Shown here piece by piece: positions 1 to 8,254 of a stretch of 64,000 nt of DNA (position 1 is its first letter; each line of letters starts with the position of its first letter). This DNA comes from Butyrivibrio sp. NC2007. Lineage in GTDB: Bacteria > Bacillota > Clostridia > Lachnospirales > Lachnospiraceae. The DNA lies in the NCBI RefSeq assembly GCF_000421405.1, contig NZ_ATWY01000014.1:1-64000 (forward strand). The letters run 5' to 3'. The notes below the pieces were generated by a model. That model had not been told where the DNA came from. It saw only the letters and a list, made by a program, of their open reading frames with translations, and did not search any database. A program made the translations under genes and the position numbers.

Positions 1-5
1 ATATA

Positions 6-137
6 GGCCCGCCGCCATGGGATTGTAGCTCACATAAATACCGGACCCAAGGGCTGCCCGGGCGCCAAAGGGCGGCGCCCAGCGTACTGTCCCTTGACTC
101 CGGTATTTATATGAGCGGTCGGTCACTAAGGCGGGCC
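6..137. repeat. 132-nt folded palindromic element, copy A
   Basis: The ends pair (GGCCCGCC at 6-13 with GGCGGGCC at 130-137). Inside them a long stem pairs CTCACATAAATACCGGA with TCCGGTATTTATATGAG, and a GC-rich hairpin lies at 60-80 (GGGCGCC / GGCGCCC). A second copy of the same length lies at 19205-19336. The two copies differ mostly at positions that keep pairing, so a folded RNA or DNA structure appears to be maintained. No protein reads through it. It does not match any ncRNA family I can name; a structured RNA or a small non-autonomous mobile element are both possible. Confidence 0.75.
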
Positions 138-196
138 GATAAAGTGGGCACGGGTTATGCAGAGACTATGGCGATTGTCTTGAATTGTCGAGGAAT

Positions 197-233
197 GCAT
201 CACAAAGAATCTGTGGTCTGCTGGTTGTGATGC
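197..233. repeat. hairpin with 9-bp stem
   Basis: GCATCACAA at 197-205 pairs with TTGTGATGC at 225-233 across a 19-nt loop. It sits between the 132-nt element and the 43-bp repeats. The function is unknown. No T-run follows, so it is not a standard terminator. Confidence 0.45.
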
Positions 234-255
234 TGAAGAAATTTTATTCATCTAA

Positions 256-507
256 TTTTCTACATATATGAGAAAAAGTGCCTGATGGGTATAGAAAAAA
301 TTCGTGTTGAAAAGGATGATTGAGCTATTTTTCTATATATATGCACAAAAGTGAGGTGTGGGCGTAGAAATTGGTGAGACCTGATTTTAAATTTTCTATA
401 TATATGACAAAAACTTGGCTGTGGGCGTAGAAAATTTGGCACCCAAAAACTTTGGAGGCAAAATCTTTCTATATATAGCCGAAAAAGTGCCTGATGGGTA
501 TAGAAAA
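256..507. repeat. four degenerate 43-bp hairpin repeats
   Basis: Four related units lie at 256-298, 328-370, 392-434 and 466-507. Each begins TTTTCTA-TATATG or close to it and ends (G)TAGAAAA, so its two ends are complementary. The middles carry AAAAAGTG and TG(T/A)GGG motifs. Start-to-start distances are 72, 64 and 74 nt, and the intervening 21-33 nt are unrelated to one another. Units 1 and 4 share a nearly identical right half. Short reading frames across this stretch are repeat translations, not genes. Confidence 0.7.
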
Positions 508-644
508 TGTGAAGATATGTTGGAAGAGAACCGTCCCCCCATTGACTCAACGTTTGCTCCGATGACTCTCAGCTCTGCGCATCAGCTGCTCAAAGATCTG
601 GAGCCTGAGGTAATAAACCAGCCACCCTGCCGTGGCAGGGCTTG

Positions 645-767
645 TCCTTGATACGCATAAATCAGAATGCTAAGCTGAGAAAGCCGATGGTGATGCTAAT
701 CAGCTGCTCATGAGTCTATCGCCGTCGGTGATGAAAAGCCAGCATTCTGATTTATGGGTGTCAAGGA
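645..767. repeat. long hairpin element with 27-nt arms
   Basis: The arm at 645-671 is complementary to 741-767 with one mismatch and one G-T wobble. The 69 nt between them fold again: CCGATGGTGAT pairs with ATCGCCGTCGG through wobble pairs. A separate perfect 7-bp hairpin (CCCTGCC-GT-GGCAGGG) lies just upstream at 625-640. The form resembles the element at 46919-47070, but the sequence differs. No reading frame is supported. Confidence 0.65.
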
Positions 768-794
768 TGGCGTGCTAAACCAAAATGTAAGGAG

Positions 795-895
795 TCAAAG
801 AGAACCGTCCCCAATGACTCAAAGTGAGACAAAGTGAAACGTCCCCAGTGACTCAAAATGAGTCAAAGTGAAACGTCCCCAGTGACTCATGGATT
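795..895. repeat. CGTCCCC / TGACTCA repeats (three copies)
   Basis: Three tandem units of the form AGTCAAAGTGAAACGTCCCC-TGACTC end just before the promoter of the first gene. A single unit also occurs near 526-548. The reverse complement, GGGGACGTTTC with GAGTCA, recurs at 19042-19143, and the same orientation recurs at 20147-20223. GGGGACGGTTCT-type repeats are known as dispersed intergenic repeats in Firmicutes, in some genomes near IS200-like (REP-associated) transposases. No such transposase is visible here. Confidence 0.7.
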
Positions 896-923
896 TTACC
901 TGGTGTGCATATTTGGTTATAAT
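895..923 (+). promoter_or_regulatory. promoter of the DUF3160 operon
   Basis: TTTACC at 895-900 (four of six consensus -35 bases) is followed after 17 nt by a perfect TATAAT at 918-923. The AGAGGAGG ribosome binding site and the ATG at 947 follow. It lies directly downstream of the last CGTCCCC repeat. Confidence 0.6.
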
Positions 924-946
924 GTGGTAGAGGAGGAAAGTGTATT

Positions 947-3217
947 ATGAAAAGACGTGTACTTTCGATGCTATTATCTATGACCATGCTGTGCACTGCA
1001 TGCGGAGCAGCAGGAAACAGCACTAATGAGCAGTCCGGGGGGCAGGATCAGACGGCGCAGGAAGCAAGTGAGGATGCGGACGGCGCAGCACAGGCTGATA
1101 CATCTGCTGATACCCAGCAGAGCGATGCTTCAAGCACTGTAGCAATCGGCAAACTCCCATCCCTTCTTGGAGATGAGGAGGAGATATATTACGATGAGGC
1201 TCTGGTTCCAAGCGTGGAGCCATATACAATCGCACCGGATTTTTCAAATGTAACTTATCATCCGGACTATGCATATCTGTTTGAACCTCAGTACAAATCT
1301 GAGTGGAATGATCCGACGCTCCTTAGGGATGCGCTTGTAAAGAACGGCTTTGCCATAAAAAATCAGAGCGAAGCTGATGAATTCTACGAGATTTATGAGG
1401 ACAATCGTTATTTCTTTTTCCCAAACTTTGTAACTGTAGATTCTCTGATGCACACTTATCACCTGTACTTTGCACATCTGATGAAGAACACGGAGAAAGA
1501 CTATCTTGCTGACAAGCTCAAAGAGCTCAGCGCCCAGATGCTTTCAAAGAGTACAGAGCAGTACAATGCCCTAAAGGGCACAAAGTGGGAGAGCGCAGCC
1601 CTTAGGAACTTAGAGCTCTTTTACGTAGGAGCATACCTTCAGGATGAGACTGTAGCTGCTCCTGTAGATGATGCTGATTTCGCAGCCGCAGTCAAAGCTG
1701 AGATCGACAAGATAAATGGCGCCGAGGCTATTGATGACTGCGTTGTTTCTGGCCTTAAGGAGGACTATACCCAGTACAAGCCAAGAGGCTACTACGAAGG
1801 CGATGAGCAGCTTGAGAAATACTTTAAGGCTATGATGTGGTACGGTCGCATTCCTATGGCGCTTGATGACGAGGATATGGTCAGAAGCGCATGCCTTATA
1901 AGCAGCGCCCTTGCAAGCGATGATGAAGCCTGGAAGAGCATTTATTCAGTTACATCCTTCTTCGCCGGCGCGTCAGACGATCCCGGATACGACCAGTTCT
2001 GCGCTGTGATCGAGCAGTGCTACGGCTCAGTGCCTGATGCTGCGACCCTTTCATCGGACGATACGGCCTTTGCAAAGGTCTTTTTGGCAGCAAAAGAGCT
2101 TAATCCTCCGGCAGTGAATTCCGTTCCCGTCATGGAAGGTGATGATCCCGTGATCCCATCCTTCCGTTTCATGGGCCAGAGATTTACTGTGGATGCAGCA
2201 ATCATGCAAAAGCTCATTTTCAGCGCGGTAAAAGAAAACTCAAACGGCGATAGAAGATATCTGCCCGATACCCTGGATACCGCTGCAGCTCTCGGCTCCG
2301 ATCAGGCTGTAGCAATCCTGAAAGAGCAGGGTGCATATGAATTTGAGAATTACGAGAAGAATATGAACACTGCCACAGAGCACTTTAACAACGAAAATCC
2401 CAAGATCTGGAACAACAGCCTGTACGCTGGCTGGCTCAATACCTTAAGACCTCTGTTTGAGTCCAAGGGCGAGGGCTATCCTATGTTCATGCAGAGTGCA
2501 GAGTGGGATAAAAGAAATCTCGAGTGCTTTGCAGGTTCATTTGCAGAGCTCAAGCACGACACCATCCTCTATTCAAAGTCAGTAATGGCTGAGATGGGCG
2601 GCGGATACGACACTCCACCGGATGACAGAGGATATGTTGATCCTGAGCCCAAGATCTACAGCAGATTCATCTTCCTTTCAAATAACACCTTGAAAGGTCT
2701 TGCTAACCTTGGAATGCTAAGCGAGAGAGATGAGGATAACCTTAACCGTCTCTCAGAGATCGCCCATAGGCTCCTTGAGATTTCAGAAAAAGAGCTGAAG
2801 GCTGAGTCCCTGACAGATGATGACTACGAGTGGATTAGAAACTACGGCGGATACATCGAGCATTTCTGGAATGAGGTAAATAACCCTGATGATACGCAGG
2901 AGCAGGTTTACCCCGAGAACGTGCCATGTCCTGTTATTGCTGATATCGCAACTGACCCCAACGGAAGCATCCTTGAAGTTGGAACAGGCTATGCTCAGAC
3001 CATGTACGTGGTATTCCCTATCGACGGCGAACTTCACGTTGGAAGCGGAAGTGTCTACAGCTTCTACCAGTTTGAAGCACCTATGTCCGACAGAATGACC
3101 GACACTGAGTGGCGTCAGATCCTAAAGGGCGGATATGTCGATGACAACTGGGAATGGATTGAAACAGAGCCTGCACCGGACCAGCCTGAGTGGACTCAGA
3201 GCTACAGAGTAGGGTAA
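947..3217 (+). CDS. DUF3160 family lipoprotein
   Basis: A 756-residue exported lipoprotein. A basic N-terminus and hydrophobic stretch lead to a lipobox ending in Cys-19 (LCTAC), so the mature protein should be anchored outside the membrane. Residues 20-65 form an acidic Ser/Thr/Gln/Ala-rich linker. The rest matches the DUF3160 family as I remember it (a region rich in aromatics with FFFPNFVTVDSLMHTYH near residues 155-172). The family's biochemical function is not established. The start is fixed by AGAGGAGG upstream. It is the first gene of an operon with the CapA-like gene, whose ATG follows its stop by two bases. I infer a surface or envelope role only. Confidence 0.7.
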   Translation: MKRRVLSMLLSMTMLCTACGAAGNSTNEQSGGQDQTAQEASEDADGAAQADTSADTQQSDASSTVAIGKLPSLLGDEEEIYYDEALVPSVEPYTIAPDFSNVTYHPDYAYLFEPQYKSEWNDPTLLRDALVKNGFAIKNQSEADEFYEIYEDNRYFFFPNFVTVDSLMHTYHLYFAHLMKNTEKDYLADKLKELSAQMLSKSTEQYNALKGTKWESAALRNLELFYVGAYLQDETVAAPVDDADFAAAVKAEIDKINGAEAIDDCVVSGLKEDYTQYKPRGYYEGDEQLEKYFKAMMWYGRIPMALDDEDMVRSACLISSALASDDEAWKSIYSVTSFFAGASDDPGYDQFCAVIEQCYGSVPDAATLSSDDTAFAKVFLAAKELNPPAVNSVPVMEGDDPVIPSFRFMGQRFTVDAAIMQKLIFSAVKENSNGDRRYLPDTLDTAAALGSDQAVAILKEQGAYEFENYEKNMNTATEHFNNENPKIWNNSLYAGWLNTLRPLFESKGEGYPMFMQSAEWDKRNLECFAGSFAELKHDTILYSKSVMAEMGGGYDTPPDDRGYVDPEPKIYSRFIFLSNNTLKGLANLGMLSERDEDNLNRLSEIAHRLLEISEKELKAESLTDDDYEWIRNYGGYIEHFWNEVNNPDDTQEQVYPENVPCPVIADIATDPNGSILEVGTGYAQTMYVVFPIDGELHVGSGSVYSFYQFEAPMSDRMTDTEWRQILKGGYVDDNWEWIETEPAPDQPEWTQSYRVG

Positions 3218-3219
3218 TA

Positions 3220-4671
3220 ATGGAGAGGCCGGCATCTGCTAAAAACCGGAAAAAGATATTGTGGCTGCTACTGCTCGTTGGAGCAGTGGCGGCCTTTTGC
3301 TGTTTATTTGCTCTAAATTATATCCCGGGCGGTTTTACCTGGCAGGAGAAGCGAATAGAGCTTAATGACGGACAGAGCCTTCTGCTCTCAGGAAAAGAGC
3401 TGACTCTGACCGCAGCAAATGGAGAAATGCTCTATAAGTCTGATGATGGCTACAAAGTTCAGGACGCCTTTGTAACTGACCTTGACGGAGACGGTGATGA
3501 GGAGCTGATAGCTCTTTTGTGGAAAAGAGGCAGGTTCGGCCCGGCAAGACCTTACTGGATCACATCCGATAAAAAGAGCTACAGCCAGCACATCTTCATC
3601 TATGATATAAATAAAGATGGCAGCGTGACCCAGAAGTGGTGCGCATCTGACATTGGTCCTGTGGTTGTCAGGATGAAGGTCATGGAGAAGAACAGCGCTT
3701 TTCTCCTGACGGAGGATGTTAACGACAAAGCCTGCCTTTGGAGGTGGCAGTCCTTTGGCCTTAAGAACATGGATAACACAGTGAGCTTTGCATGCTTTGG
3801 TGATAATATAATCCATGAGGATATATATCTTTACGGCGAGAGCGTAGCAGGCGGCAATTACGACTTTTTGTACAAGCCCTTTGAAAAAGACATCAAGGAA
3901 GCTGATGTATCTGTGATCCAGCTGGAGACTATGCTGGTTGACAAGGCATCTGCTGTGGGAGGATACCCCTCCTTCGGGACTCCTATTGGTGTCGGAAGAG
4001 CCATAGCCGATGCGGGTTTTGATGTGGCAACCTGTGCAAACAACCACAGCATGGACCGTGGGCTGTATGGTATAGATGTGACGATAGGTTTTTTGCAGCA
4101 AAATAACATTACCTGCGTTGGGCTGCACAGCGCCTATGATTCAGACAATAGGGCCTATAAGATAATTACCAGAAACGGCATGAATATTGCACTGTTCGGA
4201 TATACTTATGGTATCAACGAGCAGGGGAATGAGAATGATTTCTCTTTCCTACTCAATAACTTTCCGGAGGGAGAGGAGCAGGAAAAAGAGTTTGTAGAAG
4301 AGCTTAAGAGTGCAAAGGACGAAGCGGACTTCGTCATTGTATTTGCCCATTGGGGACAGGAGTATGAGAAGGAGCCTAATGACTATCAGAAGCATATGGC
4401 ACAGCTCATGGCTGAGGGCGGCGTCGATGTGGTGGTGGGTTCCCACCCTCACGTGGTGCAGCCTGTGGATATGGTGAAAAGACCTGACGGCGGAAACATG
4501 CTTGTTTACTACAGCCTTGGCAATTTCAGGTCAGGCCAGGCATTTAGCGAGGACACTAAAACCGGTGCAGAAGCTCTTTTTACAATCGAGCATTGTTATA
4601 ATGGGGTGAGGCTTTCCGGTTATGAGATAAAAGAGATTGACGCATATTGGAAGGATGCTTTGAATAATTAG
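3220..4671 (+). CDS. CapA-like metallophosphatase-fold protein, membrane anchored
   Basis: A 483-residue protein of the CapA / PGA_cap family. A single N-terminal transmembrane helix lies at about residues 12-33. Next comes a region with a DLDGDGDEEL motif that resembles a calcium-binding FG-GAP or VCBS-like loop. The C-terminal half carries the family signatures: FACFGDNIIHEDIY, VIQLETM, ATCANNHSMDRG, VFAHWGQEYE and VVVGSHPHVVQP. The Asn-His and His-x-His residues are those expected to bind metal. CapA proteins take part in polyglutamate capsule synthesis, but many paralogues have unknown roles and no capB/C genes are nearby. An upstream GTG at 3190 in the same frame overlaps the previous gene, so I prefer the ATG at 3220. 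Confidence 0.75.
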   Translation: MERPASAKNRKKILWLLLLVGAVAAFCCLFALNYIPGGFTWQEKRIELNDGQSLLLSGKELTLTAANGEMLYKSDDGYKVQDAFVTDLDGDGDEELIALLWKRGRFGPARPYWITSDKKSYSQHIFIYDINKDGSVTQKWCASDIGPVVVRMKVMEKNSAFLLTEDVNDKACLWRWQSFGLKNMDNTVSFACFGDNIIHEDIYLYGESVAGGNYDFLYKPFEKDIKEADVSVIQLETMLVDKASAVGGYPSFGTPIGVGRAIADAGFDVATCANNHSMDRGLYGIDVTIGFLQQNNITCVGLHSAYDSDNRAYKIITRNGMNIALFGYTYGINEQGNENDFSFLLNNFPEGEEQEKEFVEELKSAKDEADFVIVFAHWGQEYEKEPNDYQKHMAQLMAEGGVDVVVGSHPHVVQPVDMVKRPDGGNMLVYYSLGNFRSGQAFSEDTKTGAEALFTIEHCYNGVRLSGYEIKEIDAYWKDALNN

Positions 4672-4692
4672 AGTTAAGTGGAGGAGTTTGAG

Positions 4693-6477
4693 ATGTCTTT
4701 TAACAAAAAAGTGATATCCCTGGGGATTGCCGTAGTTATGACAGCTGCGGTTGTAGCTGCCGGAATGATGGGCGGAAATATCGGTTTGAAAGGCGCCGAG
4801 GAACAGGCAGATGTTCAGAGCGCTGAGAGTGTGGCGCAGAGTGCAGAGGGAACTGCGAATGTGCTGCCTGTGAATGTAATTGACGATAAGTACAGGACCA
4901 CTTATGAGGTCTTTGTGTATTCCTTTAGCGACAGCGACGGGGATGGCGTCGGAGATATCAGGGGGCTTATCGACAAGCTTGACTATATCGGAGATGGGAA
5001 CCCGGAAACCAATACGGACCTTGGTTGCAACGAGATATGGCTCATGCCCATTTCGCCATCGCCCACATATCATAAATATGATGTGACTGATTATAAGGAT
5101 ATCGATCCGGAGTATGGCACCATGGAGGACTTTGATGAGCTTATAAAGGCCTGCCACGACAGGGGAATCCGGGTTATCATCGATCAGGTTTATAACCATT
5201 CATCGGTTGAGCATCCCTGGTTTAAAGATGCAGCGGAGTTTTTGAAAGATCACCCCGGAATTACATTTGAGAATGGCGATTACAGTGCTTCGTTTTACAT
5301 AGACTGCCCAAAGCTGTCCTACTACAACTTTGCAAACGAGCAGCTTGCAGGTTATGAGCCTCTTCCGGGAACGGAGTATTATTATGAGGCCAGATTCTGG
5401 TCGGGAATGCCGGATCTTAATCTTGATAGTGATGCTGTTAGAAGAGAAATCGCAGATATCACGAGCTTCTGGCTGGAGCACGGTGTAGATGGCTTCAGGC
5501 TTGATGCTGTGACCTACTACTACACGGGAAATGATTCTGCAAATATAGATTTTATGACATGGCTCAATGATACGGTGAAGTCTGTAAATCCCGATGCTTA
5601 CATCGTTGCAGAGGCATGGACAAACTCTGCAACTTATCACAAGTATTATGCCAGCGGAATCGACAGCTTCTTTGACTTTGACTATGCGGGAAGTGAGGGC
5701 GTGATCGCAGGTGTGGCAAGGGGGACAGCTCCGGCGTCGAGGTATGGAGAAGCTCTTGAGAGCACCCAGAAAGCACTTGAAGCAAACGGCCCGGGAACAG
5801 CCATTGATGCACCTTTCTTTGTAAATCATGATATGGCAAGAAGTGCAGGTTACTTCACGGGAAAAGGCTCCGAGGACAAGCTAAAGCTCTCCTGGGGACT
5901 TAACCTTCTGATGCCAGGAAATGCGTTCATATACTATGGCGAGGAGCTTGGAATGAAGGGCTCCGGCAAGGATGAGAATAAGAGAGCACCCATGTACTGG
6001 ACTGAAGACTCCGGTGCAGAGGGTATGTGCAAGGGTCCCAAGGCCATGGACTACTTTAAGATGAAATATCCGGCAGCAGATGAGCAGTACGACGATCCTG
6101 CTTCTATCTATAACTACGTTAAGGCAGCCATCAAGGCGCGCAACACCTTCCCGGCAATCGCAAGGGGAGAGACTTTTGTTGTTAAGGAACTCTCCGACGC
6201 GGACATTTGCGCCTTTGTCAGAGCCTGCAAGGCAGATGATGGCGGAAACTACGATGCTGAGAGATTGTTTGTTGTCATCAATTCATCAGATGAGGCAAAG
6301 ATAGTAGATTTGTCAGCTGTTACCGATGCTATTGAAGCTTCAGATATGCCTGTATCCGGCGCTGACATCGCTTCAAACGGAATCGCATATCAGCTAAACA
6401 CGGGCGAAGAGTGGAGCTCACTTGAGAACACCACCCTGACCATGGCACCTTACGGCATAATCATAATTAGATTCTAA
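4693..6477 (+). CDS. secreted GH13 alpha-amylase family glycosidase
   Basis: A 594-residue alpha-amylase-family enzyme. The hydrophobic N-terminus (about residues 8-28) is a signal peptide or anchor without a lipobox cysteine. The (beta/alpha)8 motifs are in order: DQVYNHSS (region I), GFRLDAV with the nucleophile Asp-271, VAEAW with the acid/base Glu-307, and NHDMAR with the stabiliser Asp-380. A DSDGDGVGD loop near residue 80 should bind calcium. The B-domain and C-terminal beta domain are present, and the length is normal. The likely substrate is starch or malto-oligosaccharide outside the cell. GGAGGAG at 4680-4686 sets the start at ATG 4693. It ends the DUF3160-CapA operon. NHDMAR replaces the common NHDxxR/NHDQPR form, a small change that should not stop catalysis. 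Confidence 0.88.
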   Translation: MSFNKKVISLGIAVVMTAAVVAAGMMGGNIGLKGAEEQADVQSAESVAQSAEGTANVLPVNVIDDKYRTTYEVFVYSFSDSDGDGVGDIRGLIDKLDYIGDGNPETNTDLGCNEIWLMPISPSPTYHKYDVTDYKDIDPEYGTMEDFDELIKACHDRGIRVIIDQVYNHSSVEHPWFKDAAEFLKDHPGITFENGDYSASFYIDCPKLSYYNFANEQLAGYEPLPGTEYYYEARFWSGMPDLNLDSDAVRREIADITSFWLEHGVDGFRLDAVTYYYTGNDSANIDFMTWLNDTVKSVNPDAYIVAEAWTNSATYHKYYASGIDSFFDFDYAGSEGVIAGVARGTAPASRYGEALESTQKALEANGPGTAIDAPFFVNHDMARSAGYFTGKGSEDKLKLSWGLNLLMPGNAFIYYGEELGMKGSGKDENKRAPMYWTEDSGAEGMCKGPKAMDYFKMKYPAADEQYDDPASIYNYVKAAIKARNTFPAIARGETFVVKELSDADICAFVRACKADDGGNYDAERLFVVINSSDEAKIVDLSAVTDAIEASDMPVSGADIASNGIAYQLNTGEEWSSLENTTLTMAPYGIIIIRF

Positions 6478-6907
6478 TGTAGAAAGATTTTGGTCTCCAC
6501 AGTCTAAAAGTCATGTTATTAGCAACTTTTATCTTTTCGCATGACTTTTAAAGTACAAAAAGTCATGCCCTACAGAAAAACATTGAAAAAACATGACTTT
6601 GGAGTCATGTGTATAGGGAAAATGACCTTTTCGCATGACTTTTTATTGAGTTTTTGTCATGTTTATAATGAAAATCACTCTTGCGCATGACTGGACTAAA
6701 TTGGTGAGTCATGTGTATTTGAATTTTCAATTAATAGCATGACTGAGGCGTACATAATTGCATATATTTACAAACGGCGATAACTTTGTCTGCAGTCTGA
6801 GGCACCACCAAAATTTTTTAGTGGTGCCAGTTTATTTATGCAACATTTTTCTATTGCTATGTGTTATAAAGATGAAGAGAAATTTTGAATACTGAAAGGT
6901 ATGGATA
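6478..6907. repeat. gene-free AT-rich region with CATGACT/AGTCATG motif array
   Basis: The stretch has no gene. Between 6506 and 6745, about ten copies of (A)AGTCATG or its complement CATGACT(T) alternate in orientation. Several are preceded by TTCGC or GCGC on the CATGAC side. Neighbouring opposite copies (for example 6506-6515 with 6539-6549, and 6557-6567 with 6591-6600) can pair as small stem-loops. The function is unknown: protein-binding sites, a decayed repeat family or a folded 3' UTR are all possible. Confidence 0.6.
6801..6828. terminator. hairpin, possible terminator
   Basis: GGCACCAC at 6801-6808 pairs with GTGGTGCC at 6821-6828 around an AT-rich loop, and AGTTTATTTAT follows. 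The T-run is weak, so termination is only plausible. It separates the amylase operon from the ankyrin gene. Confidence 0.5.
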
Positions 6908-8002
6908 ATGGACAAAGAGATAGTCAAGGAGATGCGAGCAGCCATTAAGGCAGCCGATCTGGATCATATCAGAGAAATGATAGATAAGCATGAAGGGATA
7001 CTGGATGAGGTAACAATCTTCGGTACTTTTTTAGCTGATGCAGCGAGTACCGGCCCAATAGAGTCTGTCAGGTTTTTGGTAGAAGCAGGAGCTGATATAA
7101 ATAAAATAGGAGGCTATCACGAAAGTGGGCCTTTGACTGTTGCGGCGTTTGATGGGCGCCTTAATGTCGTCAGATATTTATTTGAACATGGTGCAATATT
7201 GGATGTCAGCTCTTTTTCCGCAAATCCTCTGTTCGGAGCAATATATAATGGACACACCGAGGTTGCTAAATTCCTGGTGGAAAATGGAATCGACCTTACA
7301 GCAACATATCCAATTGCAAACATAGACGAGTGTGATGCCTACGAATATGCCAGAATGTATGGCAAAACAGAAATAGCAGAGTATTTAAAAGATATTATGG
7401 GTAAGCCTGACATTATAAAAGAGCCTGATCCGGATAAAGAGGAGAGCCCGTACGCAGACGGAGCAGAGCCGATATTTCCATATGATTCTTTTGAAAAAGA
7501 TCTGTATGATGAGGTTTGCAAAAGCCTTAAGAATCATGGCGATAATAAGGATATTTATGCTGTCTCTATCAGCTATTGGCCTGAATTTACCACGTTTATC
7601 GGTGTCGCATTAAATACGAATTCGAATCTTAAGAGCATGCCTTCGAAGGATGAGTCCGAATACATGTATTACAAATACTGCGAGGAAGAATGGGCAATAG
7701 GCGAAGAGTTCGAAGGTCTGTCAAAAGAGCTTGTTGATTATTACAATGCTTTGAAGCAGTGGACATTGGATGATGATGATCTGTGGGAAAAGACATATGA
7801 TGATCATGTAAAAGGAATCATCGAGATATGCAAAAGAGTTTTGCTGAAAGTTAAGCAGTCTCCGGAATATGCTTTATATCCGTCTTTGAATCTTAATGTG
7901 TATGTCAGGGAATTCTTCTCAGAAGAGGAGGAGATAGCAATATTCAAAGAGCTTAACACTGAGCAGGCTGTACACGAATATGAAAGGTTTTTATTCGGGT
8001 AA
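6908..8002 (+). CDS. ankyrin-repeat protein with DUF4303-like C-terminus
   Basis: A 364-residue soluble protein. Residues 1-160 contain four ankyrin repeats (for example VRFLVEAGADIN, VVRYLFEHGAIL, VAKFLVENGIDL, EIAEYL). An acidic linker follows. Residues about 195-364 resemble DUF4303 (IYAVSISYWPEF, then EYMYYKYCEEEWAIGEEFEGL). Both ankyrin and DUF4303-type domains occur among immunity proteins of bacterial polymorphic toxin systems, so a neutralising or protein-binding role is possible, but no toxin gene is nearby. The ATG follows GAAAGG. The next gene starts five bases after its stop. Confidence 0.6.
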   Translation: MDKEIVKEMRAAIKAADLDHIREMIDKHEGILDEVTIFGTFLADAASTGPIESVRFLVEAGADINKIGGYHESGPLTVAAFDGRLNVVRYLFEHGAILDVSSFSANPLFGAIYNGHTEVAKFLVENGIDLTATYPIANIDECDAYEYARMYGKTEIAEYLKDIMGKPDIIKEPDPDKEESPYADGAEPIFPYDSFEKDLYDEVCKSLKNHGDNKDIYAVSISYWPEFTTFIGVALNTNSNLKSMPSKDESEYMYYKYCEEEWAIGEEFEGLSKELVDYYNALKQWTLDDDDLWEKTYDDHVKGIIEICKRVLLKVKQSPEYALYPSLNLNVYVREFFSEEEEIAIFKELNTEQAVHEYERFLFG

Positions 8003-8007
8003 CAAAA

Positions 8008-8250
8008 ATGATAAACAACGATAGAACTAAAATATTATGCTGGACATCTCTAATCTGCTGGATATTAGGGCATATCACTTTATTTTTGGTAGACAGGTTT
8101 GAAGCAACATTGCAAAGCCCCTATTCTGATTATGTAGTACCGGTGATGGGAATGCTTCTCGTTGCAGGTATCATTCTTTTCTTGGTAGCGTGCGAACTCT
8201 CATTTAGATCCTGCGAGAGTAATTTTATCGGATGTCTTGAGATGGGGTAA
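8008..8250 (+). CDS. small two-helix membrane protein, unknown
   Basis: An 80-residue protein with two hydrophobic helices (about residues 8-29 and 43-65) and a short Cys-containing tail. I do not recognise a family. It starts five bases after the ankyrin gene and ends five bases before the ATG of the Lgt-like gene, so the three are probably co-translated. Its stop overlaps the ribosome binding site of the next gene. Confidence 0.5.
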   Translation: MINNDRTKILCWTSLICWILGHITLFLVDRFEATLQSPYSDYVVPVMGMLLVAGIILFLVACELSFRSCESNFIGCLEMG

Positions 8251-8254
8251 ATAT

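Noticed and set aside
256..507. CRISPR array
   Set aside because: The units are only roughly alike, have unequal spacing (72, 64, 74), carry self-complementary ends and lack nearby cas genes.
415..651. 78-residue open frame in the first repeat cluster
   Set aside because: It reads through the hairpin repeats and the CGTCCCC motif, has no ribosome binding site and no protein-like composition.
3388..4128. 246-residue minus-strand frame opposite the CapA-like gene
   Set aside because: It is an antisense shadow of a well-supported gene with no start site and no recognisable domain.
4531..5199. 222-residue minus-strand frame opposite the amylase gene
   Set aside because: It lies opposite the GH13 catalytic domain and has no support of its own.
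5830..5847. Inactive amylase because of the NHDMAR motif
   Set aside because: Both other catalytic acids and the NHD are present; only the residues after NHD differ, which occurs in active family members.
8237..8254. TTG at 8237 as start of the Lgt-like gene
   Set aside because: It overlaps the upstream gene and places the GGGG site inside the coding region; the ATG at 8255 has better spacing.
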